From Chaenocephalus aceratus (lineage: Eukaryota; Chordata; Actinopteri; Perciformes; Channichthyidae), in the NCBI GenBank assembly GCA_023974075.1, contig JAMFTG010000759.1:31691-95690 (forward strand): DNA of 64,000 nucleotides. Direction: 5' to 3'. The translations under genes and the position numbers were made by a program. The notes under the pieces were generated by a model. That model worked only from the letters and a program-made list of their open reading frames with translations. It ran no database searches and was not told where the DNA came from. Below, piece by piece: positions 54,301 through 64,000 of the stretch. Within the stretch, counting starts at the first letter, position 1. Every line of letters starts with the position of its first letter.

Positions 54301-56503
54301 GCACAATACAATACAATACAACTTTATTTATAAAGCACTTTAAACCTCCAGACCAAAGTGCTGTACAGGCAAATAGATAAAACACAGCTCAGCTCACACA
54401 CCATAAAACAAGTACAAGTAAAAACAAAAAAACAATTTAAAAAGCAACACTCTAAAAGATGTTGAAACGCCAAATGTTAAAACGCTAAGGAGAAGAGGTA
54501 GGTTTTAAGAAGCGATTTAAAAGCAGACAGTGTGGAGGCCTGTCTGATCTCCAGGGGCAGAGCGTTCCACAGTTTGGGAGCCGCGACAGAGAAGCAACGG
54601 TCCCCTCTGAGCTTTGATCTTGTTTTAGGCACATTCAGGAGCAGTTGGTCCGCTGACCTGAGAGGGCGGTTCGGCGTGTAGTGCTGTAGCAGCTCAGCAA
54701 GGTATGGTGGGGTCATGCCATTTAGGGATTTAAAAGCAAATAAAATAATTTTAAAATGGATCCTAAAATAAATTGGCAGCCAGTGGAGAGAAGCTAAAAC
54801 AGGGGAAATGTGGTCAAACTTCCGTGTGCCAGTTAAGAGCCTTGCTGCAGTATTTTGCACCCGCTGCAGTCGTGCGAGCGAGGACCCACTGACCCCCATG
54901 TAGAGAGAGTTACAGTAGTCCAGCCGGGTGGTGACAAAGGCATGGACTACTGTCTCAAACTGCTGTCTGGAGAGAAAAGGTTTTACTTTGGCTAGCTGCC
55001 TCAGGTGATAAAAGCTCGTTTTTACCACCAACTTAATCTGACTCAAGTTTGAGTTCACGGTCCATTTTAATACCAAGGTTCGTAACGGTGAGCTTGGTGT
55101 ACTGATTCAAGGGACCCAGGTCTACAGAAGTGGTGTCAGTGGTGCTACCAAAAAATATTACTTCTGTTTTTCCTTCATTTAGTTTAAGGAAATTGCACGC
55201 CATCCAGGCCTTTATGTCCTCTAGGCACTTTAGCAGTGGGCTAATTAGGTAACCCTCCTTCTTTGTTAGAGGGACATAAATCTGGCTATCGTCAGCATAG
55301 CAGTGGAATGCGATGCCGTGCTTTCTAAAAATGGACCCAAGAGGGAGCAAATAGAGGGAGAATAGCAGGGGGCCTAATACTGAGCCCTGTGGGACCCCAT
55401 ACAGGAGTGGAGCAGAGGATGACTCGGAGTCACCAAGGCTGACAGAGAAAGTTCTGTCCTTCAAATATGACCTGAACCATTCCAGGGCTTTTCCCTCAAT
55501 GCCCACCCACTTTTCCAAGCGGGAGATCAGGATGTCATGGTCGACTGTATCGAAAGCAGCAGTTAAGTCAATAAGTAGGAGCACAACGCAGTCCCCAGAG
55601 TCAGTAGATAAGAGGATGTCATTAAAGACTCTTAAAAGCGCTGTTTCAGTGCTGTGCATAGTTTTAAAACCGGATTGGAAAACCTCCAGTATATTGTTCT
55701 CTTCCAGAAAAAACATAATTTGACTGTAGACAATCTTCTCCAGGATCTTTGACATAAAAGGCATTTTGGAAATGGGCCTAAAATTAGCCAGAACTGTGGG
55801 ATCCAGGCTGGGTTTTTTAATACGAGGTTGCACTACTGCATGCTTCAGGTTTTCGGGGACCTTCCCTGAGACCAGGCTGCTGTTTAAAACTGCCAGCACA
55901 GATGGTCCAACAGTGGGGAAAACCTCTTTAAAAAGTCGAGGCGCGACAGGGTCATTTGGAGAACCAGAGGGCTTTAACTTGGAGACAATCTCCTGTACAA
56001 AAGACAGAGCTACATGCTCAAACTGATTAAAGACAGCAGAGCACAGTGCAGGAACTGAGGGGTCATTTGCAGGAGCAGAGATTTGAGCTCTAGTGGAGTT
56101 TACCTTATTAATGAAAAAGTGAAGAAAATCTTCACAGACCGCGGTAGAGGTCTCCATAGAGCTATTCTGGGGGGCATTAAGGACCAAATCAATAGTCTGG
56201 AACAGAACGCGTGGCTTATGACGATTTGACAGAAAGATGTCAGATAAAAGTTTGCTTTTTGCCTCTTTCACAGTGATCTGATAGAAACGCCAACACTCCC
56301 TCAACATTTCAAATGAAACTTGCAGTTTGTCCTTTTTCCATTTACGCTCAGCTCTACGGCAATCCTGTCGGACAGCCCGAGTCGTGTCATTTAACCAAGG
56401 CTCAGATTTAGTTTTAGGTTGCCTGGTTTTTAAAGGAGCAACAGTGTCTATGGCAGCTTTGCAAGTAGAGTGAAACCATGAGCTAAGCTCATCCGCTCAT
56501 CAC
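54301..56503 (-). mobile_element. L2/CR1-group LINE inserted in the chromovirus RT
   Basis: Minus-strand, 5'-truncated, with tail (ATTGT)n at 54303-54320. Pol residues on the two sides (AFEPLQG on the right, ATIFSKLD on the left) would be adjacent without it. Target duplication is at most about 3 bp (CAC). Confidence 0.85.
54477..56470 (-). pseudogene. LINE ORF2: reverse transcriptase in the chromovirus
   Basis: Linker APLKTRQPK and PWLNDTTRAVRQDCRRAERK at about 56330-56450, then 424 open codons from 56307: DPTVLANFRPISKMPFMSKI, SGFKTMHSTETALL, LIDLTAAFDTVDHDILI (Asp), GVPQGSVLGPLLFSLYL, FHCYADDSQIY (YADD intact). A frameshift near 55060 leads to the C-terminal frame ending at 54477 (RLDYCNSLYMG, QNTAARLLTGT, LHWLPIYFRIHFK). 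The endonuclease is missing. Confidence 0.85.
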
Positions 56504-57446
56504 CTTGGAGAGGCTCAAAAGCAGAGTTAATCAGGGGAAGTGGGTACTTGTCTTTCACAGTGATGTTATTCAATCCACGAAAGTCAATACAGGGACGTAG
56601 TGATTTATCCTTCTTTTCCACGAAGAAAAACCCCGCACCCAGAGGGGAGGAAGAAGGACGGATTATTCCAGAAGCCAGAGAATCACCGATATATTTCTCC
56701 ATGGCCTCTCTCTCAGGCCGGGACAGATTATAGAGCTTGCTTGTTGGTAACTGCGCTCCAGGAAGCAAATTGACGGGGCAGTCATATGGACGGTGAGGAG
56801 GGAGAGAAAGAGCCTTATCCTTGCAGAAAACTTCCACCAGCTTGTGGTAAACCTCAGGTACGCCAGATAAATCCACATCAGAAGAGTCACAAGGAGCAGA
56901 CACTGGCTTAGCAGGAAATGGAGATACAGCTGATTGCAAACAGTTAAGGTGACACTTCTGATTCCAAGCAATTATCCTTCCTCCAGCCCAATCAATATGA
57001 GGGTTGTGAGCGCGAAGCCAAGGGTAACCAAGAACCAACGGGGTAGATGGAGCGGAAATGACCTTGAGTTGGATCTGTTCTCTGTGATTCCCCGAAATAA
57101 ACAGAGTTACAGGTAAGGTCTGCTGGGTCACCCTAGAGATGCGTTGGCCATTTAAGGCATAAGCAGTCATGGGGTCCGATAAGGATTCCAATTTAATTCC
57201 CAGCTGGTTGGCAAACTCCAGGTCCACAAAACTGTCCTCAGCACCAGAGTCTATGAGGGCGGAAAGGGGCAAGGTCTGAGAATTGGAACAGAGTCTGGCA
57301 GGTATGAGGAAACGGCACAAAGTAGGGGCAATAATTGAGGTAGGAAGTGTACTCGTCAGGACCCCCAAATTCACCGACGAGCACCTGCGTTTGGGCGGAC
57401 AGGGCAACCGGCCAGGAGATGCCCCAGTTTGCCACAATACAGGCAC
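56504..57446 (-). pseudogene. Chromovirus Pol: protease and RT fingers
   Basis: Overlaps the end of gag in the -1 frame. Protease: [19 protein letters not shown] (DSGA catalytic motif). RT start: [58 protein letters not shown]. Ends where the LINE begins at 56503. Confidence 0.8.
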
Positions 57447-58374
57447 CCTCCTGCCCTCATGCGGCGAAGGCGTTCCTCAGGTGATAATCCTGCACCTCCC
57501 ACCTGCATCGCTTCCTCATTATCCAAGGTGGGCATGTGAGATGGCGAGGAAAACGCAGATGGTGTGGAATCAAAGGGAGCACTTCTGGGAGGATAGCTCG
57601 GCTTACTGAAAAAGGCACTTGGTGGACGCTGTCCTCGCTCCGCACGACGTTCCCTTAGCCGGCTGTCGAGACGAGAAACCAAATCAATCAGGGATTGAAG
57701 GTCTGCTGGCACATCTCGAGCAGCCAGCTCGTCCTTCAGTTGCTCCTTTAATCCTTTAACGAACACTGCCCTTAGAGCCGCCTCATCCCATCGGGCTTCT
57801 GCCGCCAGTGTACGAAACTCAATGGAGTAATCTGCCACGTCCGATTCCCCTGCTGTATCCTTAGCAGACGATTGTCAGCCGAGCCAGAATAGTCAGTGTG
57901 ATCAAAAACTACAGACAGTTGTTCAGAAAAAACTCCAAAAGAAAGGCTGTCATAATCCACTGATGAACTTAGTGCCTCAGCCCAGGTTAAGGCTTTACCA
58001 CGAAGCAAACTCAACACATAGTTTATCTTGGTAACATCAGAAGAAAAAGACTGGGGGCGCTGGCGAAACACCTTGCTGCACTGAAAGATAAATCCCCTGC
58101 ATTTCTCCACCTCACCACGAAACGGTTCAGGGTCGGTGATGGGGAAATCCCGGCATGGAGTAGTTACTGGAGGGGGATTAGAGGTGGCAGGAGTTATAGC
58201 TGCTGTCATCAGGTTGGAGATCTGAGCAGCCAGGTTAGAGATGTGCAGAGCCATGGATTGGTTACTTTCCACCAATGCACGGATTAACTGTTCATGTTGA
58301 CCCAACAGATTGCCTTGATGTGACAGGGCGTGCTGGACAGTGGAGGTGTCCGGTCCGGTGTTTGTGGGGTTCAT
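57371..58374 (-). pseudogene. Chromovirus Gag
   Basis: Starts at 58374 (MNPTNTGPDT), 18 bp inside the 5' LTR. A coiled-coil-like start (QGNLLGQHEQLIRALVESNQ) is followed by the Gag core (EPFRGEVEKCRGFIFQCSKV, LLRGKALTWAEAL), a frameshift near 57850, then [20 protein letters not shown] and one zinc knuckle [14 protein letters not shown] close to the C-terminus. Stop at 57371, about 75 nt into pol. The frame relation is the one a programmed -1 shift would need. Confidence 0.8.
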
Positions 58375-58392
58375 TTTATGACCAGTTTGTTC

Positions 58393-59099
58393 TGTTAAGC
58401 TCCGTGATCGCTTTTCAGGACTGAACCCACAATACAAACACGGACAGAAAAACAGGAGTTTGTAGCAAAAGGTTTATTTTCTAATCGTGACAGGGGACAT
58501 TAACTGTGTAATATAGTCCAGGAAAGGGGATACAAAAACTAGGGAATGGAGATCCTCAGCCGAGGCTCCGGAGTGAGCTGGGGATATCGCCAGGCAGATG
58601 AGAGGTGGCTTGAGCCTGAGTCTGTACGCTCCCGAGAGCGAGTAGGTTGGAGTTGGAGTTAGAGTTTGTCCTATCAGACTGGAGTGTGGCGAGCAGGGGT
58701 TTCAGAGTGAGGGGAGCGAGCAGGCTGGAGCGGGGTAGCGTGGAGAGCGGATGAATCCGACGAGGAAGTGGCTGGACGTGGCTAGCGGAGGAGGTGATGA
58801 TGGGTTCTGGATAGAGAGACAAACAGGTAAGACAAAAACTGATTCCAGAGTTGTGTCAGGCTAAGCTAGAAAGCAATACGTTACCAGTGTAATCTTGACG
58901 ACGAACTGGTGAAGATTGGATGAGGAGACCGGGTTAATAAGCAGGTGTGGATGAGTAGATGATCAGGATGAATGAGAAGCAGCTGCGGAGATGAATTGGC
59001 AGGAAGCAGAAGTAGGTCAGCCACGCCCAGCCCGGGAGACACAGACAGACAACAAACAAAAAGGGAAGCAGAAGGAATGGAGTACTGCAAATCCTTACA
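58393..59099 (-). repeat. 5' LTR of the chromovirus
   Basis: 707 bp, partner of 50270-51819. Between it and gag lies GAACAAACTGGTCATAAAAT on the element strand; TGGTCATAAAATGAACCC is the only TGG-starting candidate primer site. Confidence 0.85.
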
Positions 59100-59104
59100 T
59101 CTGC

Positions 59105-59330
59105 CAATGGAGCAGAGTACAGGCCAATCATTATTGATATAATACAGAGGGCAGCATCCATAGGGCTACATGTGCTTGATGTCACCACCGACATGGGTAG
59201 CCCTAACCAAGCCATGTGGAAATCCTTTGGGGTGGACCAAAATAAAACATCGGTGCCACATCCAGCAACACCAGACAGGCAGCTTTATTTCATGCCCAAT
59301 GTCCCACATCTGGTAAAAATGGAGTAAGAG
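59105..59330 (+). pseudogene. THAP9/P-element transposase, continuation after the gypsy
   Basis: Continues the frame of 50269: ANGAEYRPIIIDIIQRAASI, LHVLDVTTDMGSPNQAMWKS, PATPDRQLYFMPNVPHLVK then a stop at about 59325. The V-T-x-D-M-G-x-x-N-Q motif is the second conserved Asp region of P-element transposases. The remaining THAP9 C-terminus is not recognisable downstream. Confidence 0.85.
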
Positions 59331-59674
59331 AGGGACTTGAAAAACCTTGGTGGCTCTCTACTCATGTTGTTACAGTTGTCTTGGTTACAGCTCTCAAGTT
59401 TTTTTTGTGCCATTTCCACATCTTTAGAAAATATGAAATACAAAATTGAAGTGAAATCAACCTCTTCTCTGGAGAACAAACTTTGATTTCTCTGTCTTGT
59501 GAGTTTGCAGTCTTGCAGTTTTGCTCCTCCACCTGTAACATCACTGCCCCTCCACCTGCCATACAGTAGGTTACTAACAAGATTACTTATATAATACAGT
59601 GATAGAATACATGTTTAGTATGCTTACTTATATAAAACAGTAGTATTAAACTTACCTTGTGTTTTCACTCTCAC
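59331..59674. other. No gene recognised; decayed P-element sequence
   Basis: Likely decayed remainder of the P-element. No ORF or terminal repeat found. Confidence 0.4.
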
Positions 59675-59678
59675 TTAA

Positions 59679-61622
59679 AGAGCCTGTGACACGGTTTCCC
59701 CCATCATCCAAACCCATGGGTGACGTCATTGCGGGCACAGCGCTCCAGCTGCACCGTCCAGGATCCCAGCATCTGCATGTAAACCTTTATATATATACAG
59801 TCAGATGTAAACGCACGACGGCGCACACAGCAGCAAGCTCAGACAGCGATGACAGGTTAATGTTGAACGTGTCTGAGAGCTCATATGAGGCTGAAGGATC
59901 GGTTTATGTTGTATCTGTTAGAAGTTTAGGAATGAGGTGCGTCAATATGGGCGATCATATGGTCATGTAGCCAGTGGGACTGGGACTAAAAATCATCCCG
60001 GGACTCTCGACCGGCCCACTTCGGTACCGCTAGTAAATTGTCACGGGGGGAGTGGGGGATGTCAGGGGCGGCGGGTGCTGTAGATAGTAAACGTAAATAT
60101 GTAAATATTTGTGTCACTGCATCCTGGTAAAATACAAATATAATGTATAATGTCTGTGTCTTTGACATTAGCGCTGCTCGCCACCTGTGCCCTGTACTAC
60201 GAAGCCAGTTCAACAGACCCTGGATATGTTTGAGTAACAAACAAACTAACAACAACAAACTAACAAACGAGATCTCGCTAAGCGGTCCTACGACGCTGGT
60301 TATCAACTCGGTAAATCAAGCCAGGGTTTCTCTCTCCAGCTGAGAGCGCGTTCACGCCTAAGACACGAGTGGATCTGACTTTAATTACATTTGTCTCGAG
60401 TGTTCGTCAACATAATGTGTTAAATAATACTTCTGCATCCAGTCTGTGACACTGTGAGTGTTGCACGGCCAGATGAGGCTGGAGAAGCTGACTCAGATAA
60501 GGAAATATATGATATATTATGATATTATATGATCGATGATCTGATTGATGATGTAATATGAATGATAAGTGCGACACGTCGGCGTCTTCTCTGCATGGCA
60601 GTTTTAAACTGTATTTTCTTTATCCTGTAATATGACTTGAGAGATTTAACTCCGCACACTGAGTTGATCTCTTTTCTATAGACGCCGGAGGCGGGCAGCG
60701 TCAGGTAAAATAAGTTATTTAGCCTTCTCAAACCTGAGCCTCACGCGCCGCCTATGGGGGATGTGCTAGTTACTTATCCGACCGGCCACTTCGGTACCGG
60801 CCCATCGGGATTCGTCCCGATGGCCAGTCCGCCACTGCACCCAGCCCACGTAAACTGTCAACGGGGGGAGCCTCGCTGCGGGGAAACGGTGGACCTAGTG
60901 TCCCAATCGGAGTGGGAATAATAATAATAATCCGTGCATTTTATCCATTAATTTCCCCAACATTGTGGTACAAAAAACACACGTTTAATCCATGTTGTTG
61001 TGTACTACAACTACAAAAAGCATCGGTTTGTTTCTCATCAGGAAATGCAGACCGGCTCAAACAAACGATTTTTTAATCATCATCCTCACTCATCATTTAA
61101 TGTATCATATGTTCGCCCGAATTGACATGAAAGCACTAATAAATGTAGTTTCATCCACTTGAGTTTACAACCACAAAAATAATCGATTTGTTTTTATATC
61201 ACATCCGACGGGAGGAAATTCAGCAGCTCTCACTCCCGATTTTTTAATCCTAATGTAATCATCATCTTCACCACGATCATTTATGTTTATGTCGCCGAAT
61301 TGACATGAAAGCACTGACAAATATGAATATACTGTAGTCAACTTCATTAAAACGTTATTAACGTGCCTAATCTCAGTAATTCACCATTTCTACGCATGAC
61401 AACACACTTTGTCCGCGTTTGGCTCTCGAAGCGTTCCCGCATTGACGTCACTTCCGGCTTCCCCAAAACTTCAAAATGAGTCAAGGAATTTCCCGCGATG
61501 TTCGAAATTATTGATATTTACGGAACGGTATCGCTTTTTTCTTTTTAAACTGACGGTTCGAGATTACTAGTAGCCCAATATTTCATTGCACAACAGTTGT
61601 TTGGGATGGTGTCACAGGCTCT
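59679..61622. mobile_element. TTAA-type (Kolobok-like) non-autonomous transposon, 1.94 kb
   Basis: Termini AGAGCCTGTGACAC and GTGTCACAGGCTCT flanked by TTAA (59675-59678, 61623-61626). TTAA duplication with a TIR starting AG rather than CCC favours Kolobok over piggyBac. No transposase. A hAT element is nested at 59972-60837; 61015-61240 resembles 22240-22460. Confidence 0.75.
59972..60837. mobile_element. hAT element D nested in the TTAA transposon
   Basis: Left CAGTGGGACTGG and right (complement) CAGTGGCGGACTGG, a terminus familiar from hAT elements; ACCGGCC(C)ACTTCGGTACCG recurs inside both ends. Flanks CATGTAGC and CACCCAGC agree at 5 of 8 positions, consistent with an old 8-bp duplication. 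No ORF. Confidence 0.6.
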
Positions 61623-61626
61623 TTAA

Positions 61627-62456
61627 GTCCCTCTCCCTTTGCCATCAATCCAAAATCAGCTGAGCTGCAACATTATACAGACAGGTAATAATCAACATAA
61701 TCACAAGGACACAATATGGCTCTGCTAAAACAACACTCACTCTTACACGACACCAAAGTTATATTTATCTAATATTTAACTCCCTCCACCCCCGCATACA
61801 ATCCCGTTTAGAAGCCCCTCTTCTCTAATTCAACAACGTTGGACCAAATAGACATTAAGTGAACGGAATTTACAATTAAAAGGCTGTTCAACGTGTGTTG
61901 CTAACTTGCTTCGGTATCCTAGCTTAATCTGTTATCTGTAAACGTTCCCTAAATCTACTAATTTAGGGATAATCCACTGACATCCTTTAATACACATGTT
62001 AATTTGAATCAGATGTACTGATAATATCCGCAATATAAATCTTTAAACTTCTTCTTACCTTTAAAAGTCCGTCACGAACGGTCTATTATGCTGCAACTCT
62101 ACAGCTCTGCTAGCCTTGGCGCTAACTTCCGGGGAACGATTGAGAGGCTCCACGATCCGCCATTGCTGTAAAAAAGTGGTCCATTGGAGTGAACGGAGAT
62201 GTCGTAACTCTTCTATTATATGCTCTGGGCCTACTGAGACAACGAAATGCAGTTTAGCTTCTAACCGGTGCAACAAGCAGCGAAAAGTAATGTGCACAAT
62301 ACTACAGTAAACAATTAACACAGTAAATGATGTGGATTAAACCACATTTATTTCGTTAAAAAGAAACGAAATATGATTTTGTTTGAATGATTAAATGTAG
62401 GGTGAATTGCCCTAATGTGGGACATTTTAGCATTTCAGACTTCGGGAATATATTGC
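61627..62456. other. No gene recognised; contains a dispersed repeat
   Basis: 62090-62235 is similar to the complement of 43791-43935. The rest is AT-rich and unassigned. Confidence 0.45.
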
Positions 62457-62999
62457 TGTTAGGGACCTTACAGACACTTGGACTCAAACGCACGACTCAA
62501 AAGAAAGTTTTGTTCAAAAATAGTCCTTTACTTTTGTAAAAGTATAAAGTTCAAACAAAACATCACTCCTAAGAGGCAAAACAATAGCAAAGCAAATGAC
62601 AAACTAAATAAACTTGACTATGGTCGCAAAATACAATAATCTCTGGGCGAGACAAGCTGGCTCTCTAAATGGCACAAGGCACAAGACGAACTGGCACAGG
62701 ACAAAGGGAGACAGGACTATTTATACATGAGGTAAGGGGGAACAGGTGGAAACAATCAGGGGCGGGGCAGACACTGACGATGGCGGGAAAACACACAAAG
62801 GGAGGAAGTAAAGGGACCTGAAATGAGACCAGAGGTAAGTACAAAATAAAACAGGAAGTGCAATGACAGGACTAGACAGGTAACAAAAAGACTTGACTAA
62901 ACATAAATCTAACCTGGGCTATGAACTAAACATGAAACAATAACATGAAACCTGATAACATGGACATGAACAATTTAGCAGACATGACGGGATGTTACA
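62457..62999 (-). repeat. 3' LTR of a second chromovirus, 543 bp
   Basis: On the plus strand starts TGTTAGGGACC and ends GGGATGTTACA, followed by a C run (63003-63011) that is the polypurine tract on the element strand. Different sequence from the LTR at 50270. Confidence 0.8.
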
Positions 63000-63068
63000 G
63001 TACCCCCCCCCTCTAGGGACGGCTCCTGACGTCCAGGAACTTCTGGGTGATCCCGATCAAAATCTTTA

Positions 63069-64000
63069 TCATGGCCGGATCAACAATGAAACTCGCTGGA
63101 TCCATGTTCCCTCTTCTAGACCGTACCCATCCCAGTCCACAAGGAACTGTCTTCCTCGCCCTCGCTTACGAACTGCCAGCAGTCTCTTTACAGCGTAGAC
63201 GGGGCCTCCTTCTACCATCTGGGGGGGTGGAGGGGGTTTAGAGGCGGGTACCAATGAGCTCTCCCTGACCGGCTTGATCTTGCCGACATGAAACGTTGGA
63301 TGGACCTTTAATGACCTGGGTAGACGTAACTGCACAGACACCGGGTTTATGATCTTCGATATCGGGAATGGACCAACAAACCTTGGCGCTAGCTTTCTCG
63401 ACATGACGTGGAGGGGTAAGTTCTTGGTAGCTAACCAAACTCTTTGTCCAGGCCGATACGGTGGAGCAGGTCTCCGGCGTCGATCCACCACCTCCTTCAT
63501 CCGGCTGGCACTGCGCAAGAGAGCCCGACGAGCACCGGCCCAGATCCGGCGGAACCGACGGACCATAGCGTGAGCTGATGGGACCGTGACCTCGGCCTCA
63601 TTGGCAGGGAACAGAGGTGGTTGGTAGCCGTGCACACACTGAAAACGGTGTGAGTCCTGTTGCGGAAGTGGGCAGCGTGTTGTGGGCGTACTCCACCCAC
63701 ATCAGGTGCTTGCTCCAGGATGCCTGGTTCTGGGAGACCCAGGCAGCGCAAACAGGTCTCTAGCTCCTGGTTAATGCGCTCTGACTGGCCATTCGACTGG
63801 GGGTGATATCCTGAGGAAAGACTCACGGTGGCTCCAAGGAGATGGCAGAACTCCTTCCAGAAACGGGAAATGAACTGTGGGCCCCGGTCTGACACAATGT
63901 CCCTGGGAAAAACCATGAATGCGAAAGACATGACGTAACATGACCTCTGCCGTTTTCCTTGGCAGAGGGAGCTTGGATAGTGCAATAAAATGTGCCATTT
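63069..64000 (-). pseudogene. Second chromovirus Pol: integrase and chromodomain, cut by the window edge
   Basis: From the right edge: [20 protein letters not shown], then after a frameshift near 63910 [19 protein letters not shown] (catalytic Asp) and [15 protein letters not shown] (catalytic Glu); another frameshift near 63640; then KLAPRFVGPFPISKIINPV and a chromodomain (YAVKRLLAVRKRGRGRQFLV, DWDGYGLEEGTW). The order and wording parallel 51820-52900, so it is the same sushi-type group but a distinct family. Ends in the 3' LTR region. Confidence 0.8.

Larger units (their letters stand above)
50270..59099 (-). mobile_element. Chromodomain Ty3/gypsy (sushi-type) retrotransposon, full length with later insertions
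   Basis: Minus-strand element. LTRs 50270-51819 (711 bp without the nested hAT) and 58393-59099 (707 bp) start TGTTAAGCTCC and end ATCCTTACA on the plus strand. Flanks TCTAC (50265-50269) and TCTGC (59100-59104) are a 5-bp duplication with one mutation. Gag, protease, RT, RNase H, integrase and chromodomain are present in order, but gag and pol carry frameshifts and pol is split by a LINE. It sits in the P-element transposase gene. Confidence 0.9.

Overview
This is nuclear DNA from a teleost fish, and I find no intact host gene in it. The fish assignment rests on the repeat families: an RTE-clade Rex3 LINE with a (GATG)n tail, L2/CR1-group LINEs whose 3' ends match those common in fish, a sushi-type chromodomain Ty3/gypsy element, piggyBac and hAT elements with acidic or BED-type transposase relics, and a THAP-type P-element. 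Long (TG)n, (GA)n and (TA)n microsatellites fit as well. The window is close to a pure stack of mobile elements, many inserted into one another. Family names come from recognised motifs and termini, not from a database search.

Layout. 1-5851: an L2/CR1-group LINE (+) split by a second one (-) flanked by a 7-bp duplication. 5852-9010: a possible piggyBac-like terminus, two long microsatellites, and a GC-rich stretch with a weak exon candidate. 9010-13040: a Tx1/L1-type LINE (ORF1 and ORF2) broken by a solo LTR with a 5-bp duplication. 13040-21950: a Ty3/gypsy element whose pol is cut by two hAT transposons, each with a perfect 8-bp duplication. 23434-26560: another L2-group LINE. 26561-37962: three piggyBac-type elements. 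The first holds a long-inverted-repeat (foldback) transposon, itself holding a Rex3 LINE; the other two abut on one shared TTAA. 38767-43935: degraded DNA transposons, including a TTAA element encoding the start of a P2X7-ballast-like protein, a fourth piggyBac-like end and a hAT fragment. 44135-48014: a second foldback copy with LINE fragments in its centre. 48287-59340: a THAP9/P-element transposase gene in pieces, interrupted by a chromodomain gypsy element (50270-59099) that itself carries a hAT MITE in one LTR and a LINE in pol. 59675-61626: a TTAA transposon with a hAT element inside. 62457-64000: LTR and integrase/chromodomain end of a second chromovirus, running off the window.

Nothing here forms an operon or a host pathway. 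The useful content is the order of insertions, read from target-site duplications, and a few unusual element designs. The strongest lead is the foldback family (28505-32763 and 44141-48008). Its two copies share inner arms and spacer but have unrelated outer arms, both look to have about 7-bp target duplications, and I cannot assign them to a superfamily. The split THAP/P-element gene, with an exon hidden between its known pieces, is the second. Every transposase or polymerase gene has stops, frameshifts, deletions or insertions; the only long uninterrupted stretches are LINE reverse transcriptase domains at 1643-3343, 24753-26357, 28644-30100 and 55033-56307.
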